A stretch of DNA of 64,000 nt from Trichormus_B sp936914905. GTDB lineage: Bacteria; Cyanobacteriota; Cyanobacteriia; Cyanobacteriales; Nostocaceae. Of the stretch, positions 47,235 to 56,095 are shown piece by piece. The stretch lies in assembly GCF_039871975.1 (NCBI RefSeq), contig NZ_JBDPLL010000001.1, one strand, 5' to 3'. Position 1 is the stretch's first letter. Each line of letters begins with the position of its first letter. The position numbers were made by a program, and so were the translations under genes. Under the pieces are notes generated by a model. The model ran no database searches. It saw only the letters and a list, made by a program, of their open reading frames with translations, and was not told the DNA's origin.

Positions 47235-47910
47235 AACTTAAACTTCCACAAAAAATATTTTTTCTTTTTTTCAATTTATCAACTTGCCGTGATAACAGAT
47301 AACTGTTAAGTAGGAAGGCATAAGAAAACTGTAGACGCACAGCGACTTCTTGGATAGTAATATGTAACGAAAAGTAAAATTGACCAAAACCTCTTCCCTC
47401 TAAACTAATGGCACGATCATCTTCTGACAAACCAAAGGCAGTTACAAAAATCCCCATTACTGGTAGATTGTTGGTCCCTGGGATGGGAATCATCATTGAA
47501 ATAGCCATGAGAGCGATCGCCACCCCAAGAGTGATTTTACCTGGTAAAGTAGTACAAATATAGGATAAACGACGACGTGCTATTGCTTTAATTCTTCTTA
47601 ACCAAGGCAGTCCAGCTTTCAGAAAACCTTGCACTGTGGTGAGTAGAAGACGATGGTTCAGCGTTTTTTCAGACGAGCAAGGAGTTTTATCACGGGAAAT
47701 TAACTGTATCGCCAACAGAGAAATCAGCACACCAAAAGGAGTTGAATAAGCAGGAGTAGGAACAGGTAAAACCGGAGGTAGAGATAAAATTACCAGCAAA
47801 GAACCAAAAATCCTCTCTCCAGCTAACAATAAAATATCTGCCAAAGTTATGTTTTCATGTTTTTCTTCTTCAAAAAAATAGCTTTGTAATTCGTTAGACA
47901 GTTTAGCCAT
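47218..47910 (-). CDS. ExoD family exopolysaccharide biosynthesis protein
   Basis: A 230-residue membrane protein of the ExoD family. The N-terminal motif LADILLLAGERIFGSLLVIL leads into LPPVLPVPTPAYSTPFGVLI, then LISRDKTP and further helices with IPIPGTNNLPVMGIFVTAFG. ExoD was first linked to exopolysaccharide production and alkaline tolerance in rhizobia; its biochemical role is not known. It overlaps the ABC exporter by 17 bases. The tail after VRLQFSYAF may be slightly extended relative to relatives. Confidence 0.85.
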   Translation of the reverse strand: MAKLSNELQSYFFEEEKHENITLADILLLAGERIFGSLLVILSLPPVLPVPTPAYSTPFGVLISLLAIQLISRDKTPCSSEKTLNHRLLLTTVQGFLKAGLPWLRRIKAIARRRLSYICTTLPGKITLGVAIALMAISMMIPIPGTNNLPVMGIFVTAFGLSEDDRAISLEGRGFGQFYFSLHITIQEVAVRLQFSYAFLLNSYLLSRQVDKLKKRKNIFCGSLSFGHTL

Positions 47911-47974
47911 ATATTAATTGTAATCTAACCGTTTATTTGAGTTTATAGAATATAAAAGCAAAATTATTTTTTTA

Positions 47975-48598
47975 TCATGATTTATTGGCTATATTTTCTT
48001 TAATTACATGAATAGTCGCAGGTAATAAAGAAACAATAATAATTAAACCAATGATTGGTAATAGATACTTATCTACTTTTTCTGGTGGTAGTGAGTTACC
48101 TAAAAAGAAACCTAACATAGTAATGCCAAATGTCCAAGCAAAACCACCAATCACGTTGTAAGACATGAATGTGCGATAGTGCATAGAACCAATTCCTGCC
48201 ACAATTGGGGTAAAGGTTCGGATAATTGGCATAAATCTTGCTAAAACAATAGTTTTTTTGCCATGTTTTTCATAAAAAGCTTGAGTCTGAACAACGTGAT
48301 TTTTATGAAATAACCAATAATCTTCTTTATCAAATAATTTTCTGCCAAATTTATGGCCAGTAAAATAGCCCACATTATCCCCAAACACAGCACAAACAAA
48401 CGCACCAAAAATTAGAACCCAAATATTTAGCAATTTTTGAGAAGCGACAAATCCTGCTGTAAATAGTAAACTATCACCAGGGAGAAAAAAACCAATCAGT
48501 AAGCCAGATTCAGCAAAGATGATTCCCCATACTCCAAAGTATCCCAGTGATTTAATTAAATCTGGTAAATTAAAGTGCATGAAATCTAACCTACTCAA
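47975..48598 (-). CDS. DedA family membrane protein (SNARE-associated/VTT domain)
   Basis: A 207-residue integral membrane protein. Family motifs are GVWGIIFAESGLLIGFFLPG, then DSLLFTAGFVASQ, FGDNVGYFTGHKFGRKLF and the ARFMPIIRTFTPIVAGIG segment with its membrane-embedded Arg residues. DedA proteins act as lipid scramblases or undecaprenyl-phosphate flippases. The start may be the ATG at 48598 or the Met six codons downstream. It ends 64 bases before the exoD-like start on the same strand and could be in the same envelope-related operon. Confidence 0.9.
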   Translation of the reverse strand: MSRLDFMHFNLPDLIKSLGYFGVWGIIFAESGLLIGFFLPGDSLLFTAGFVASQKLLNIWVLIFGAFVCAVFGDNVGYFTGHKFGRKLFDKEDYWLFHKNHVVQTQAFYEKHGKKTIVLARFMPIIRTFTPIVAGIGSMHYRTFMSYNVIGGFAWTFGITMLGFFLGNSLPPEKVDKYLLPIIGLIIIVSLLPATIHVIKENIANKS

Positions 48599-48707
48599 TA
48601 AGTTGCATTCAACATCTTAACGTTCAAAATTTTCAGAAAATAAAAATTAATATTAAGATTATATAAAGTTATTTTAGATGTTGTAGATATTAGTTTAAGG
48701 GAACAAG

Positions 48708-49490
48708 ATGGAAAGATATATAAAAGTGCTACGATTATTTTGGAGTGCTGCGATCGCCGCAGAAATGGAGTACCGTCTCAACTTCATTATCGCCACCTTC
48801 AGCAGTATCAGCAATCTCGCAGGCAGTATTTTTGGGCTATTCTTGTTTTACCGCAACGGTTACACCTTTACTGGTTGGTCATGGTCAGCCGCTTTAATAG
48901 TTTTAGGAATATTTACCTTATTGCAAGGCTTTTCTAACACTTTCCTAGCACCTAACTTAAACCGCATTGTTCGTCATGTCCAAGAAGGTACTTTAGACTT
49001 TGTATTATTAAAACCTATCCGCAGTCAGTTTTGGCTTTCCACTCATACCCTATCACCATGGGGATTACCAGATTTAATCTTTGGCTGTATCATCATTGGC
49101 TATGCAGGTAAAAATCTGGGTTTAGGAATAGACAAATACCTACTTAGTATATTTCCCTTGGGTTGTAGCTTGGTAATTCTTTACAGCCTGTGGTTCATGT
49201 TGGGATCTACTACAATTTGGTTTGTAAAAATATACAATATTACTGAGGTATTGCAGGGTTTATTAGAAGCTGGCAGATATCCAATTGTAGCTTATCCAGC
49301 TACTTACCGAGTTTTCTTTACCTTTGTAGTACCAGTGGCATTTTTATCCACCGTTCCTGCACAGGTAATGTTAGGCCAAGGTAAGTTAACTTGGTTGTTT
49401 GCTGCAGCCATATTAGCGGTGATATTATTTTTCATTTCCACTTGGTTTTGGCGGTTTGCATTAAGGTTTTATACTAGTGCTTCAAGTTAG
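48708..49490 (+). CDS. ABC-2 type permease (DUF990-like)
   Basis: A 260-residue permease with six membrane helices. The cytoplasmic N-terminus (MERYIKVLRLFWSAAIAAEM) is followed by EYRLNFIIATFSSISNLAGS, the RIVRHVQEGTLDFVLLKPIR segment that contacts the ATPase, and LEAGRYPIVAYPATYRVFFT near the C-terminus. This pattern is the ABC-2/DUF990 family, which normally works with an ATPase and a second permease. Neither is adjacent here, so partners must be encoded elsewhere. It is divergent from dedA. Confidence 0.85.
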   Translation: MERYIKVLRLFWSAAIAAEMEYRLNFIIATFSSISNLAGSIFGLFLFYRNGYTFTGWSWSAALIVLGIFTLLQGFSNTFLAPNLNRIVRHVQEGTLDFVLLKPIRSQFWLSTHTLSPWGLPDLIFGCIIIGYAGKNLGLGIDKYLLSIFPLGCSLVILYSLWFMLGSTTIWFVKIYNITEVLQGLLEAGRYPIVAYPATYRVFFTFVVPVAFLSTVPAQVMLGQGKLTWLFAAAILAVILFFISTWFWRFALRFYTSASS

Positions 49491-49614
49491 TTATAAATAG
49501 TAGTGCAATTTATTTTGCACATTTAGAGGAGGGAAGAAGGAAGAGATAAGCAATACAGAGATTTCTGTTTTTACCAAGAATGTTTAATTAATTTTGCCGA
49601 GGTACTTATGAACG
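49491..49614. other. Short intergenic, nothing distinct
   Basis: It lies between the permease stop and the 91-bp repeat. No signal noticed. Confidence 0.3.
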
Positions 49615-49706
49615 TAACAGGAGATTGCAGATCAATGAGGTACAGAATCTAAGTTGAAACCTAGACAGCAAGAGAGTTTTAGTCCTGACTCCTGACTCCT
49701 GCTATA
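49615..49706. repeat. 91-bp repeat family, diverged copy 1
   Basis: ATTGCAGATCAATGAGGTAC and AACCTAGACAGCAAGAGAGT match the copies at 53817 and 60204. The ends (TAACAGGAG/CTGCTATA) have diverged from the perfect inverted termini of the others. Confidence 0.8.
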
Positions 49707-49794
49707 AATGTTGGGTTTCCTTGCATCAAACGCCATTAGCTTCAAGCTGGGGAATCCGTCCATAACGATGAATCCCCAACCTACAGAAAAGTGA

Positions 49795-50247
49795 TCACAA
49801 CATATCTGAATTCTCACCTAGTTCTCTTAATCTAGCAGCCAATTTAGGTGCTTTAGCTTTGGCTTCTTCCTCTCGTGCTTTAGCTTCCTCAGCTTGTACA
49901 ACTGCAATTTCTGCTTGTGATTTAGCTGCCTCTTCTGGTAACAAAACTAGACTTCCCATAATATCATAAAACCACACCCAAATTGCACTTTCTCTATCTA
50001 TACTTCCTTCCCAATTTCTTAACCAAAAACCCAAAAGTCTACACCACAACCAAGCATTTTCTTGTCGCATTCGCTCATTTTTAAGTGTTGTAGAACCAAA
50101 AGGCTCGAAATCAATTTTGAGTTCGTCTAATAAAAGTTTAACTAAATCACCAATAAGTTCTTGATCTTTTTCGTATTCAGGTAGAGGAACCATAATTTCT
50201 AACCAGCCATTTCTATGAGAAATACGTGCAGCAAACTTTTCTCCCAT
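49795..50247 (-). CDS. Uma2-like protein with an internal deletion
   Basis: The N-terminal part (MGEKFAARISHRNGWLEIMV, then PLPEYEKDQELIGDLVKLLL and FEPFGSTTLKNERMRQ) is the opening of a Uma2 (DUF820) nuclease. It then jumps to a tail that reads WVWFYDIMGSLVLLPEEAAK and a charged coiled coil of EEAKAREEEAKAK, as at the C-terminus of this subfamily. The middle with the predicted active-site Asp/Glu (EPDxxFYI... DLAIEI) is absent, so catalytic activity is unlikely. The frame is open throughout, so a protein may still be made. A pseudogene call is equally possible. Confidence 0.65.
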   Translation of the reverse strand: MGEKFAARISHRNGWLEIMVPLPEYEKDQELIGDLVKLLLDELKIDFEPFGSTTLKNERMRQENAWLWCRLLGFWLRNWEGSIDRESAIWVWFYDIMGSLVLLPEEAAKSQAEIAVVQAEEAKAREEEAKAKAPKLAARLRELGENSDML

Positions 50248-50368
50248 TTCTTATAGAATATTTTCTAATTGCTACTAATTAATATTTTTTAGTAACATCT
50301 GTTGACCTGGTTTGACAATAATTTATTGCAGTTATAAAAGCATATCGCCTTAGAGATTGTCATCCTAA

Positions 50369-50439
50369 TTTTGGATTTTAGATTTTAGATTGATTCCACG
50401 GACAAATCCGGGGGCTTGTAGTATCAAGGAATTATTGGT
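50369..50439. repeat. ~65-bp dispersed repeat, copy 2
   Basis: It matches the copy at 45334-45398 around GATTGATTCCACGGACAAAT and CCGGGGGCTTGTAGTATCAAG. It lies upstream of pdxJ. Confidence 0.7.
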
Positions 50440-50569
50440 CAATTTTTGGATAATTGTCTTTCTTTAAAAAGATGTCTAAAAATAAAAATCTAGCTTCCAC
50501 GTTCACCACTCAATTGGTATTTCCTGTAAGATCAACATCTAAAAGACAGTAAAACAGGAGAAACCAGGC

Positions 50570-51295
50570 GTGCCTACACTCGGTGTAAATATTGACCATA
50601 TCGCTACTATTCGCCAAGCCAGACGGACTGTAGAACCCGACCCTGTAGCGGCTGCCGTATTGGCAGAATTAGCAGGTGCAGATGGAATTACCGTACATTT
50701 ACGGGAAGATAGAAGACATATTCAAGACAGAGATGTGAGAATCTTAAGACAAACGGTGCGATCGCACTTAAACTTAGAAATGGCTGCAACCGATGAAATG
50801 TTAGGAATTGCCCTGGATATCAAACCAGATTATGTAACTTTAGTTCCCGAAAAGCGCGAAGAAGTAACCACAGAAGGCGGTTTGGATATTGTCGGGCAAG
50901 TTGCTAGAATAGGGGAGATAGTTGATAAATTGCAAAATGCTGGCATTCCTGTGAGTTTGTTTATTGATGCCGAATCAGCACAGATCGAAGCTTCTATCAA
51001 GGTACAGGCGAAATTTATTGAACTGCACACAGGACAATATGCTGAAGCAAAAGATGAAACAACCCGCCAACGTGAACTAGCTTTATTAGCACAGGGATGT
51101 GAGCAAGCAATTAAAGCTGGTCTACGAGTGAATGCCGGTCATGGACTCACATACTGGAACGTTTATCCAGTAGGGGCACTTCCAGGCATGGAAGAACTAA
51201 ATATTGGTCATACTATCATCAGTCGGGCGGCTTTAGTGGGAATAGAAAGAGCTGTCCGAGAAATTAAAGAAGCCATGTCGCCGCGCTCTAATTAA
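50570..51295 (+). CDS. pdxJ: Pyridoxine 5'-phosphate synthase
   Basis: PdxJ condenses 1-deoxy-D-xylulose 5-phosphate with 3-amino-2-oxopropyl phosphate to give pyridoxine 5'-phosphate. The start is GTG at 50570, preceded by AACAGGAGAAACC. The 241-residue TIM barrel has family motifs LGVNIDHIATIRQARR (about 3-18), ITVHLREDRRHIQDRD, NLEMAATDEML, VTLVPEKREEVTTEGGLDI, ELHTGQYA and LRVNAGHGLTYWNV near the end, all intact. It is followed at 110 bases by the pathogen-related-like gene on the same strand. Confidence 0.96.
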   Translation: MPTLGVNIDHIATIRQARRTVEPDPVAAAVLAELAGADGITVHLREDRRHIQDRDVRILRQTVRSHLNLEMAATDEMLGIALDIKPDYVTLVPEKREEVTTEGGLDIVGQVARIGEIVDKLQNAGIPVSLFIDAESAQIEASIKVQAKFIELHTGQYAEAKDETTRQRELALLAQGCEQAIKAGLRVNAGHGLTYWNVYPVGALPGMEELNIGHTIISRAALVGIERAVREIKEAMSPRSN

Positions 51296-51404
51296 AAATT
51301 AAGAATTAAAAATTCAAAATGAAAAAACATTTTGAATGGTATTAGTGGGGTGTTAGCTGCGTAATCCTAAAAAATTAGAGTCACATTTACAACTTAACAC
51401 TTCT

Positions 51405-52130
51405 ATGACTTCCACACAGTCTAACAACCTGCCTCTTTGGGTACAAGACAGGGATACAGTTATTGCATACAGTAGCCATGCCGAATGGCGCTATCAAACA
51501 CCACCGGATTATACTCGTTCCAAAGAAAATCTAGCTAAAGAAAGTACCTGCAATCACTTAGAAGGTACGCTAGAAGCGATCGTACAGAACTTGGTGAGAA
51601 CCTTCGAGATGGAGGTATCTTTCAAAAGTAACCCCCAGCAATGGTTATCTGTGGTAAGTGACAAATTTCGGCTCAGTACCAATGGTGGTAAAGAGTATAC
51701 AGCAGCAGATTTATCTGCCCAAGGTACTTATAACCTATTTATGGCTGATTCCCAACATTACAAAGCTTCGGAAGAAAGTTTTGAATCATCAGCTAAAATA
51801 TTCCACAGCACATTTCCACAAGGTTTTCCTTGGGAAGTACTACAAGTGTACTCAGGACCACCTAATGTTACATTTAAGTGGAGACACTGGGGATATTTCC
51901 AAGGTGCTTACAAAGATTTTGCATCTACGGGGGAAACGGTGGAAATTATCGGTATAAGTGTAGCTCATGTTACTGATAATTTAAAGATTCTGTCCATAGA
52001 ACACTATTTTGACAACAACCTGTTCTTAGAACAGCTGACAGCAGGTGGCAAACTGGTCAATAGTGAAAAAGAAAAGAAAGCTAGTGGTTGTCCCTTCAGT
52101 TCTTGGTTTAAGGGATTCAAAAAAAGTTAA
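51405..52130 (+). CDS. Homologue of plant pathogen-related protein, SnoaL-like/NTF2 fold
   Basis: A 241-residue soluble protein. Segments LEAIVQNLVRTFEMEVSFKS, SAQGTYNLFMADSQHYKASE, ESSAKIFHSTFPQGFPWEVL, VYSGPPNVTFKWRHWGYFQG and STGETVEIIGISVAHV closely follow the pattern of plant pathogen-related proteins as I remember them (FPRGFAWEVxxVYSGPP, FKFRHWG). The C-terminal half suits a SnoaL-like/NTF2 pocket. The biochemical function is not known in plants or bacteria. The last 30 residues are lysine-rich with CPFSSWFKGFKK, possibly a membrane-contact tail. It sits 110 bases after pdxJ and 64 before ycf54, with a GGGTACAG/CTGTACCC hairpin between. Confidence 0.75.
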   Translation: MTSTQSNNLPLWVQDRDTVIAYSSHAEWRYQTPPDYTRSKENLAKESTCNHLEGTLEAIVQNLVRTFEMEVSFKSNPQQWLSVVSDKFRLSTNGGKEYTAADLSAQGTYNLFMADSQHYKASEESFESSAKIFHSTFPQGFPWEVLQVYSGPPNVTFKWRHWGYFQGAYKDFASTGETVEIIGISVAHVTDNLKILSIEHYFDNNLFLEQLTAGGKLVNSEKEKKASGCPFSSWFKGFKKS

Positions 52131-52194
52131 CTATTCAGGGTACAGCAGCTGTACTGTACCCTATAAATTATTAAATAGTAACCAAAGGAAGAAA

Positions 52195-52521
52195 ATGAAA
52201 ACGTACTATTACGTTTTGGCTAGTCAACACTTTCTACTGGAAGAAGAACCAATACACGAAGTGTTGAAGGAACGCACCCGTCATTATCACGAACAAGAAA
52301 AAGAAATTGATTTTTGGGTAGTGAAAAACCCAGCTTTTCTAGAAGCGCCAGAAATGGCAGAAAATAAATCTAAGTGTCCTAGACCTCCAGTAGCAATTAT
52401 TTCCACTAATCATCAATTTATTAATTGGTTGAAATTGCGTCTAGAGTATGTAATTACTGGACAATTTGAGGCTCCTTCACCACAAATTCCTGATCCTTTA
52501 GCATCTTTAACAACTGTGTAA
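52195..52521 (+). CDS. ycf54: Ycf54, Mg-protoporphyrin monomethyl ester cyclase accessory protein
   Basis: Ycf54 stabilises the aerobic cyclase that forms ring E of chlorophyll. The 108-residue product starts MKTYYYVLASQHFLLEEEPI and ends RLEYVITGQFEAPSPQIPDP plus LASL, with IDFWVVKNPAFLEAPEM and PVAIISTNHQFINWLKLRLE between. This is a complete family match. The ATG at 52195 is preceded by AAAGGAAGAAA and is the correct start; an in-frame extension to 52045 would overlap the upstream gene. It is probably transcribed with pdxJ and the pathogen-related-like gene, or after the hairpin at about 52139. Confidence 0.95.
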   Translation: MKTYYYVLASQHFLLEEEPIHEVLKERTRHYHEQEKEIDFWVVKNPAFLEAPEMAENKSKCPRPPVAIISTNHQFINWLKLRLEYVITGQFEAPSPQIPDPLASLTTV

Positions 52522-52591
52522 TAAATTATAATCTATGTAGGCATTCTGGCTTGGTGCTGAATGCTTATAAACATATAATATTAGGTATCCA

Positions 52592-53275
52592 ATGTTTGTG
52601 CAAAGATTTCATTCTTTACCAAGTGCTTTATTATTAGCAATAACTACACTCACCGCAAGCATCGCTCCTTTTAGTAGCATTAATCCTATTTTTGCCCAAC
52701 TAGCTATTCCTCTTTGTCAACCTCCTAGTACGGGGGAGTATCTTTTATTAGTTGTTAGTCCCACAACTAATAGTCAACAGCAGTTACGCAGTGCTTTACC
52801 ATCGGATTTAAAAACTGTTACTTGTCAATATTTGAATCAAATAGTAACCCGGATTGGTGGTTTTAAAAAGATTGATCATGCTAATCGTTGGGCAAAATAT
52901 GTTAACAACATTGTCGGTTTATCTGGCATTATCACGACTCGACCAAATGCACCAACAATCGCACCAGCAATAACGTCATCAGCAGTTCTTCCAAATCAGA
53001 TACTTAGCTATAATCCCAGAGTCTTAGGAGATGGTTTTGCTGTATTGGTAGACTATTTCAACCGCCCCGAACTGGCTAATAGTGTTCAAAGAGCAGTTGG
53101 GGGTAATGTGGGTGTTGTTTCTTATGGACAACGCTCTTATTTATTGGCTGTTTATACTACCAATCAAACAGAGGCATATAATACATTACAAAAACTAAAT
53201 GAAAATGGTTATTTTGCCCTCTTAGCAGATGGTCGAAGAGTCATATTACTGCGTTCAGTTGTGAATTCCAAGTAA
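52592..53275 (+). CDS. Secreted cyanobacterial hypothetical protein
   Basis: A 227-residue protein with a signal peptide (about 1-35, ending NPIFAQ). The mature part has TGEYLLLVVSPTTNSQQQLR, ANRWAKYVNNIVGLSG, a proline/threonine linker around residue 125, and a second SPOR-like half (GFAVLVDYFNRPELANSVQR, YLLAVYTTNQTEAYNTLQKL). Two halves of the same kind suggest a tandem SPOR-type fold, though I cannot confirm this. Location should be periplasmic or outer-membrane-facing. It is followed by STRR-like repeats. Confidence 0.7.
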   Translation: MFVQRFHSLPSALLLAITTLTASIAPFSSINPIFAQLAIPLCQPPSTGEYLLLVVSPTTNSQQQLRSALPSDLKTVTCQYLNQIVTRIGGFKKIDHANRWAKYVNNIVGLSGIITTRPNAPTIAPAITSSAVLPNQILSYNPRVLGDGFAVLVDYFNRPELANSVQRAVGGNVGVVSYGQRSYLLAVYTTNQTEAYNTLQKLNENGYFALLADGRRVILLRSVVNSK

Positions 53276-53334
53276 CTGGTAATTGGGAATTGGTAATTGG
53301 TGATTATTCGTCTCCTATTGCTAATAACTAATGA

Positions 53335-53790
53335 CTAATAAGCGGCTCTAGATAGCCAATAAATAGTCATACCTAAGGCTGAACCGGCTATTACTTGAAC
53401 TGGTGTATGTCCCAGTAGTTCTTTGAGTCGGTCTTGGCTAAATTCCGGTTTTTCATGAAATAATTCATCAATCATTTGATTAAGTATTCGAGCTTGCTTA
53501 CCAGCGGCTTGGCGCACTCCGGCAGCATCGTACATGACAATGATGGCAAAAATTACGGCTACGGCAAAATCAGGGGATGCCCAACCCAGAGTTTGCCCCA
53601 CACCAGCAGCTAAGGCTGTTACTAATGCTGAATGGGCGCTGGGCATACCTCCTGTGGTGACTAAGACACGCATATCTATTTTGCGATGTTTAATCACTTC
53701 TACGATGAGTTTGAATCCTTGAGCCACAAAACAAGCTACAAGAGCAACCAGCAGCACCCGGTTGTTGAAAATGTCGCCTATGTCCTGCAT
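53335..53790 (-). CDS. Divergent PAP2 family protein (DUF212)
   Basis: A 151-residue membrane protein with three to four helices. Segments CFVAQGFKLIVEVIKHRKID, TTGGMPSAHSALVTALAAGV and IMYDAAGVRQAAGKQARILN correspond to the phosphatase-like KxxxxxxR, PSGH-like (PSAH) and final signature regions of DUF212. Enzymatic activity is not proven for the family. It lies downstream of crtE on the same strand, the gene order I remember for other cyanobacteria (folD-crtE-DUF212). A 91-bp repeat sits in between. Confidence 0.88.
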   Translation of the reverse strand: MQDIGDIFNNRVLLVALVACFVAQGFKLIVEVIKHRKIDMRVLVTTGGMPSAHSALVTALAAGVGQTLGWASPDFAVAVIFAIIVMYDAAGVRQAAGKQARILNQMIDELFHEKPEFSQDRLKELLGHTPVQVIAGSALGMTIYWLSRAAY

Positions 53791-53816
53791 GGTATTTTGA
53801 TTAAGGTGAATTAAAT

Positions 53817-53907
53817 TACAGCAGATTGCAGATCAATGAGGTACAGAATCTAAATTGAAACCTAGACAGCAAGAGAGTTCTACTCCTGACTCCTGACTCC
53901 TGCTGTA
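53817..53907. repeat. 91-bp repeat family, copy 2
   Basis: TACAGCAG at the left and CTGCTGTA at the right are inverted ends. The interior has GATCAATGAGGTACAGAATC and a right arm of heptamers GACTCCT x2. Confidence 0.85.
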
Positions 53908-54088
53908 TGAGCAGCAGTTGTGTGTTGAGGAACAGTTTTTTACACCAGTAGTCAGCGTTCAGCATTCAAACTAGTTTCGTGGATGATTTTGTAACTAAAT
54001 TTTGTATTTCCGATTTTAAATTTGGGATAGGTTCATCTAAAATCCAGAATCGTTAGTCCAAAATCCAAAGTTCTTCTGTCTTTTGACC
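53908..54088. other. Intergenic between crtE and DUF212, nothing distinct
   Basis: It contains AT-rich sequence with several ATCCA/AATCC direct repeats and is probably the 3' region of crtE. Confidence 0.3.
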
Positions 54089-55018
54089 CTAGTGATCGCG
54101 ATTAATAATAAAGTGTGCGATGGCCTGGAGAGGAATTGCTTTGTCTCCATAGAATGCCAATTCTACACAAGCTTCCTCAACTAGTTGTTGTGCTTTAGCT
54201 CGTGATTCTTCGATTCCCCACAAGCTAGGATAGGTGACTTTCTCAGCTTTGAGGTCTTTACCTGCGGTTTTGCCGAGTTTTTCTTGAGTGGCAGTGATAT
54301 CGAGAATATCATCTATGATTTGGAATGCCAGCCCAATATTTTGAGAATAACGAGTTAATTTTTGTATATCTTCTGCGGATGCGCCGGCGGTAATTCCCCC
54401 ACACACCACACAAGCTTCTAAAAGTGCGGTGGTTTTGTGGTTATGAATAAAATTCAGAGTTTCTAGGGAAATATCTGATTTACCTTCCGATTCTAAATCT
54501 ACAACTTGACCACCAACTAAACCCGCAGCGCCAAGGGCCTTACCCAAACGGGCAATCACCTGTAAAGATCGCGCTGATGGCACATTTTTAGGGGTTTGAG
54601 TGGCTACGAACTCAAAAGCCAAAGCTAATAAGCTATCCCCGGCTAAAATCGCAATATCCTCACCGTAGACTTTATGACTTGTCAACTTACCACGACGGTA
54701 ATCGTCGTTATCCATTGCTGGTAAGTCATCATGAATCAAAGACATGGTGTGGATCATCTCCACCGCACAAGCCGTTGGCATGGTCATTTCCAGTGTACCG
54801 CCAATCATTTCACTGGTAGCAAGGCAGAGAATGGGACGTACACGCTTACCTCCAGCTAAGAGGGAGTAGCGCATGGCTTCATAAATCTTTTCTGGATAAA
54901 CGACAGGAATAGCTTGCTCTAAGGCAGTATCACAAAGCTTTTGTCGTTCTTTAAGATAGGCAGCGAGGTTAAACCTAGCTTGTTCTGATTTCTTTTGAAA
55001 GTTATCCGTTGCTACCAT
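54089..55018 (-). CDS. crtE: Polyprenyl diphosphate synthase (geranylgeranyl/farnesyl type)
   Basis: It condenses IPP with allylic diphosphates to make the C20 precursor of carotenoids, phytol and quinone tails. The start at 55018 (MVATDNFQKKSEQARFNLAAY) is preferred over an ATG 24 codons upstream. The 309-residue protein has the first Asp-rich motif in LIHDDLPAMDNDDYRRGK (DDxxxxD, bacterial type) and the second in FQIIDDILD. GGKRVRPILCLA and GGQVVDLESEG are also present. The class is bacterial GGPP/FPP synthase; in cyanobacteria this gene is CrtE. It lies 190 bases after folD on the same strand. Confidence 0.9.
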   Translation of the reverse strand: MVATDNFQKKSEQARFNLAAYLKERQKLCDTALEQAIPVVYPEKIYEAMRYSLLAGGKRVRPILCLATSEMIGGTLEMTMPTACAVEMIHTMSLIHDDLPAMDNDDYRRGKLTSHKVYGEDIAILAGDSLLALAFEFVATQTPKNVPSARSLQVIARLGKALGAAGLVGGQVVDLESEGKSDISLETLNFIHNHKTTALLEACVVCGGITAGASAEDIQKLTRYSQNIGLAFQIIDDILDITATQEKLGKTAGKDLKAEKVTYPSLWGIEESRAKAQQLVEEACVELAFYGDKAIPLQAIAHFIINRDH

Positions 55019-55210
55019 ACTGCAATTCCTAAAGTTTTCGGTTGATCTTGATCTGTGTAACAATTTTACGGTGTGGTGGAGCAGAAACACTCACTAGGGT
55101 TTCAATTTTGGATTTTGGATTTTAGATTTTGGTGTGATTCCATAGGTGAAACTAGGAACTTTGACCGAAAAATCTCAAATCGGCGCAGTTAGCTGGGAAA
55201 TTATCACTCC

Positions 55211-56095
55211 TTAATTACTGGTTGCCCGTAAATAGCTAGATACTGTATTTTGCAACAACATAGCGACTGTCATCGGACCAATACCACCGGGAACAGGGGT
55301 AATATATTCTGCCACCATAGCCGTTGTGGAAAAGTCAATATCGCCAACCAGACGACTCTTACCACTGCTATCAGTAATGCGATTTATCCCCACATCTACC
55401 ACAACAGCGCCCAGTTTCACCATCTGGGCAGTGATTAATCCAGGAATACCAGCTGCTGCAATCAGAATATCAGCATTTTGGGTTATGGTTTTTAGGTCTT
55501 GGGTTCGAGAATGGGCAATAGTGACTGTCGCATCAACCTCTAAGAGCATCAATGCCATTGGCTTACCAACTAAAATACTACGTCCGACTACCACGGCCTG
55601 TTTTCCCACCAAGGGAATTTTATATTCTTCCAGCAGCCGCATAACTCCAGCAGGGGTGCAACTGCGTAAACCTGCTTCACCCCGCACCAGTCGTCCTAAA
55701 TTAACCGGGTGAAGTCCATCAGCGTCTTTATCTGGTGCAATTCTATGCAAAAGGTTTATTGCATCTAAATGTTTAGGCAAGGGTAACTGTACCAGAATCC
55801 CATTTACCTGTTCATCCTGGTTAAGTTCAGCAATCACATCCTCTAGTTCAGTTTGGCTAGTTTGCGTGGGAAAATGCTTACCAAAAGAGGTAATTCCCAC
55901 TTTGGCACAGGCTTTTTCTTTGTTGCTGATATAAGCTGCCGAAGCTGGGTTATCACCAACCATCAATACAGCTAAACCAGGAGGTCGTCCAATTTTCGGT
56001 TGTGATTCTCTAATGGTAGCAGCCAATTTCTGCTGGATTTTAGCAGCTAATGCTTTACCATCAAGGATTTTTGCAGTTTGTGTTTCCATTGTCAT
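55211..56095 (-). CDS. folD: Bifunctional methylenetetrahydrofolate dehydrogenase/cyclohydrolase
   Basis: FolD interconverts 5,10-methylene- and 10-formyl-tetrahydrofolate for purine and formyl-Met synthesis. The 294-residue protein has LAVLMVGDNPASAAYISNKE (active-site Tyr and the conserved Lys), NGILVQLPLPKHLD, DKDADGLHPVNLGRL, the Rossmann motif VVVGRSILVGKPMALMLL and ITPVPGGIGPMTVAMLLQNT. All active-site regions are intact. Start is 56095 or the Met two codons later. It is first in the folD-crtE-DUF212 cluster on the minus strand. Confidence 0.96.
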   Translation of the reverse strand: MTMETQTAKILDGKALAAKIQQKLAATIRESQPKIGRPPGLAVLMVGDNPASAAYISNKEKACAKVGITSFGKHFPTQTSQTELEDVIAELNQDEQVNGILVQLPLPKHLDAINLLHRIAPDKDADGLHPVNLGRLVRGEAGLRSCTPAGVMRLLEEYKIPLVGKQAVVVGRSILVGKPMALMLLEVDATVTIAHSRTQDLKTITQNADILIAAAGIPGLITAQMVKLGAVVVDVGINRITDSSGKSRLVGDIDFSTTAMVAEYITPVPGGIGPMTVAMLLQNTVSSYLRATSN

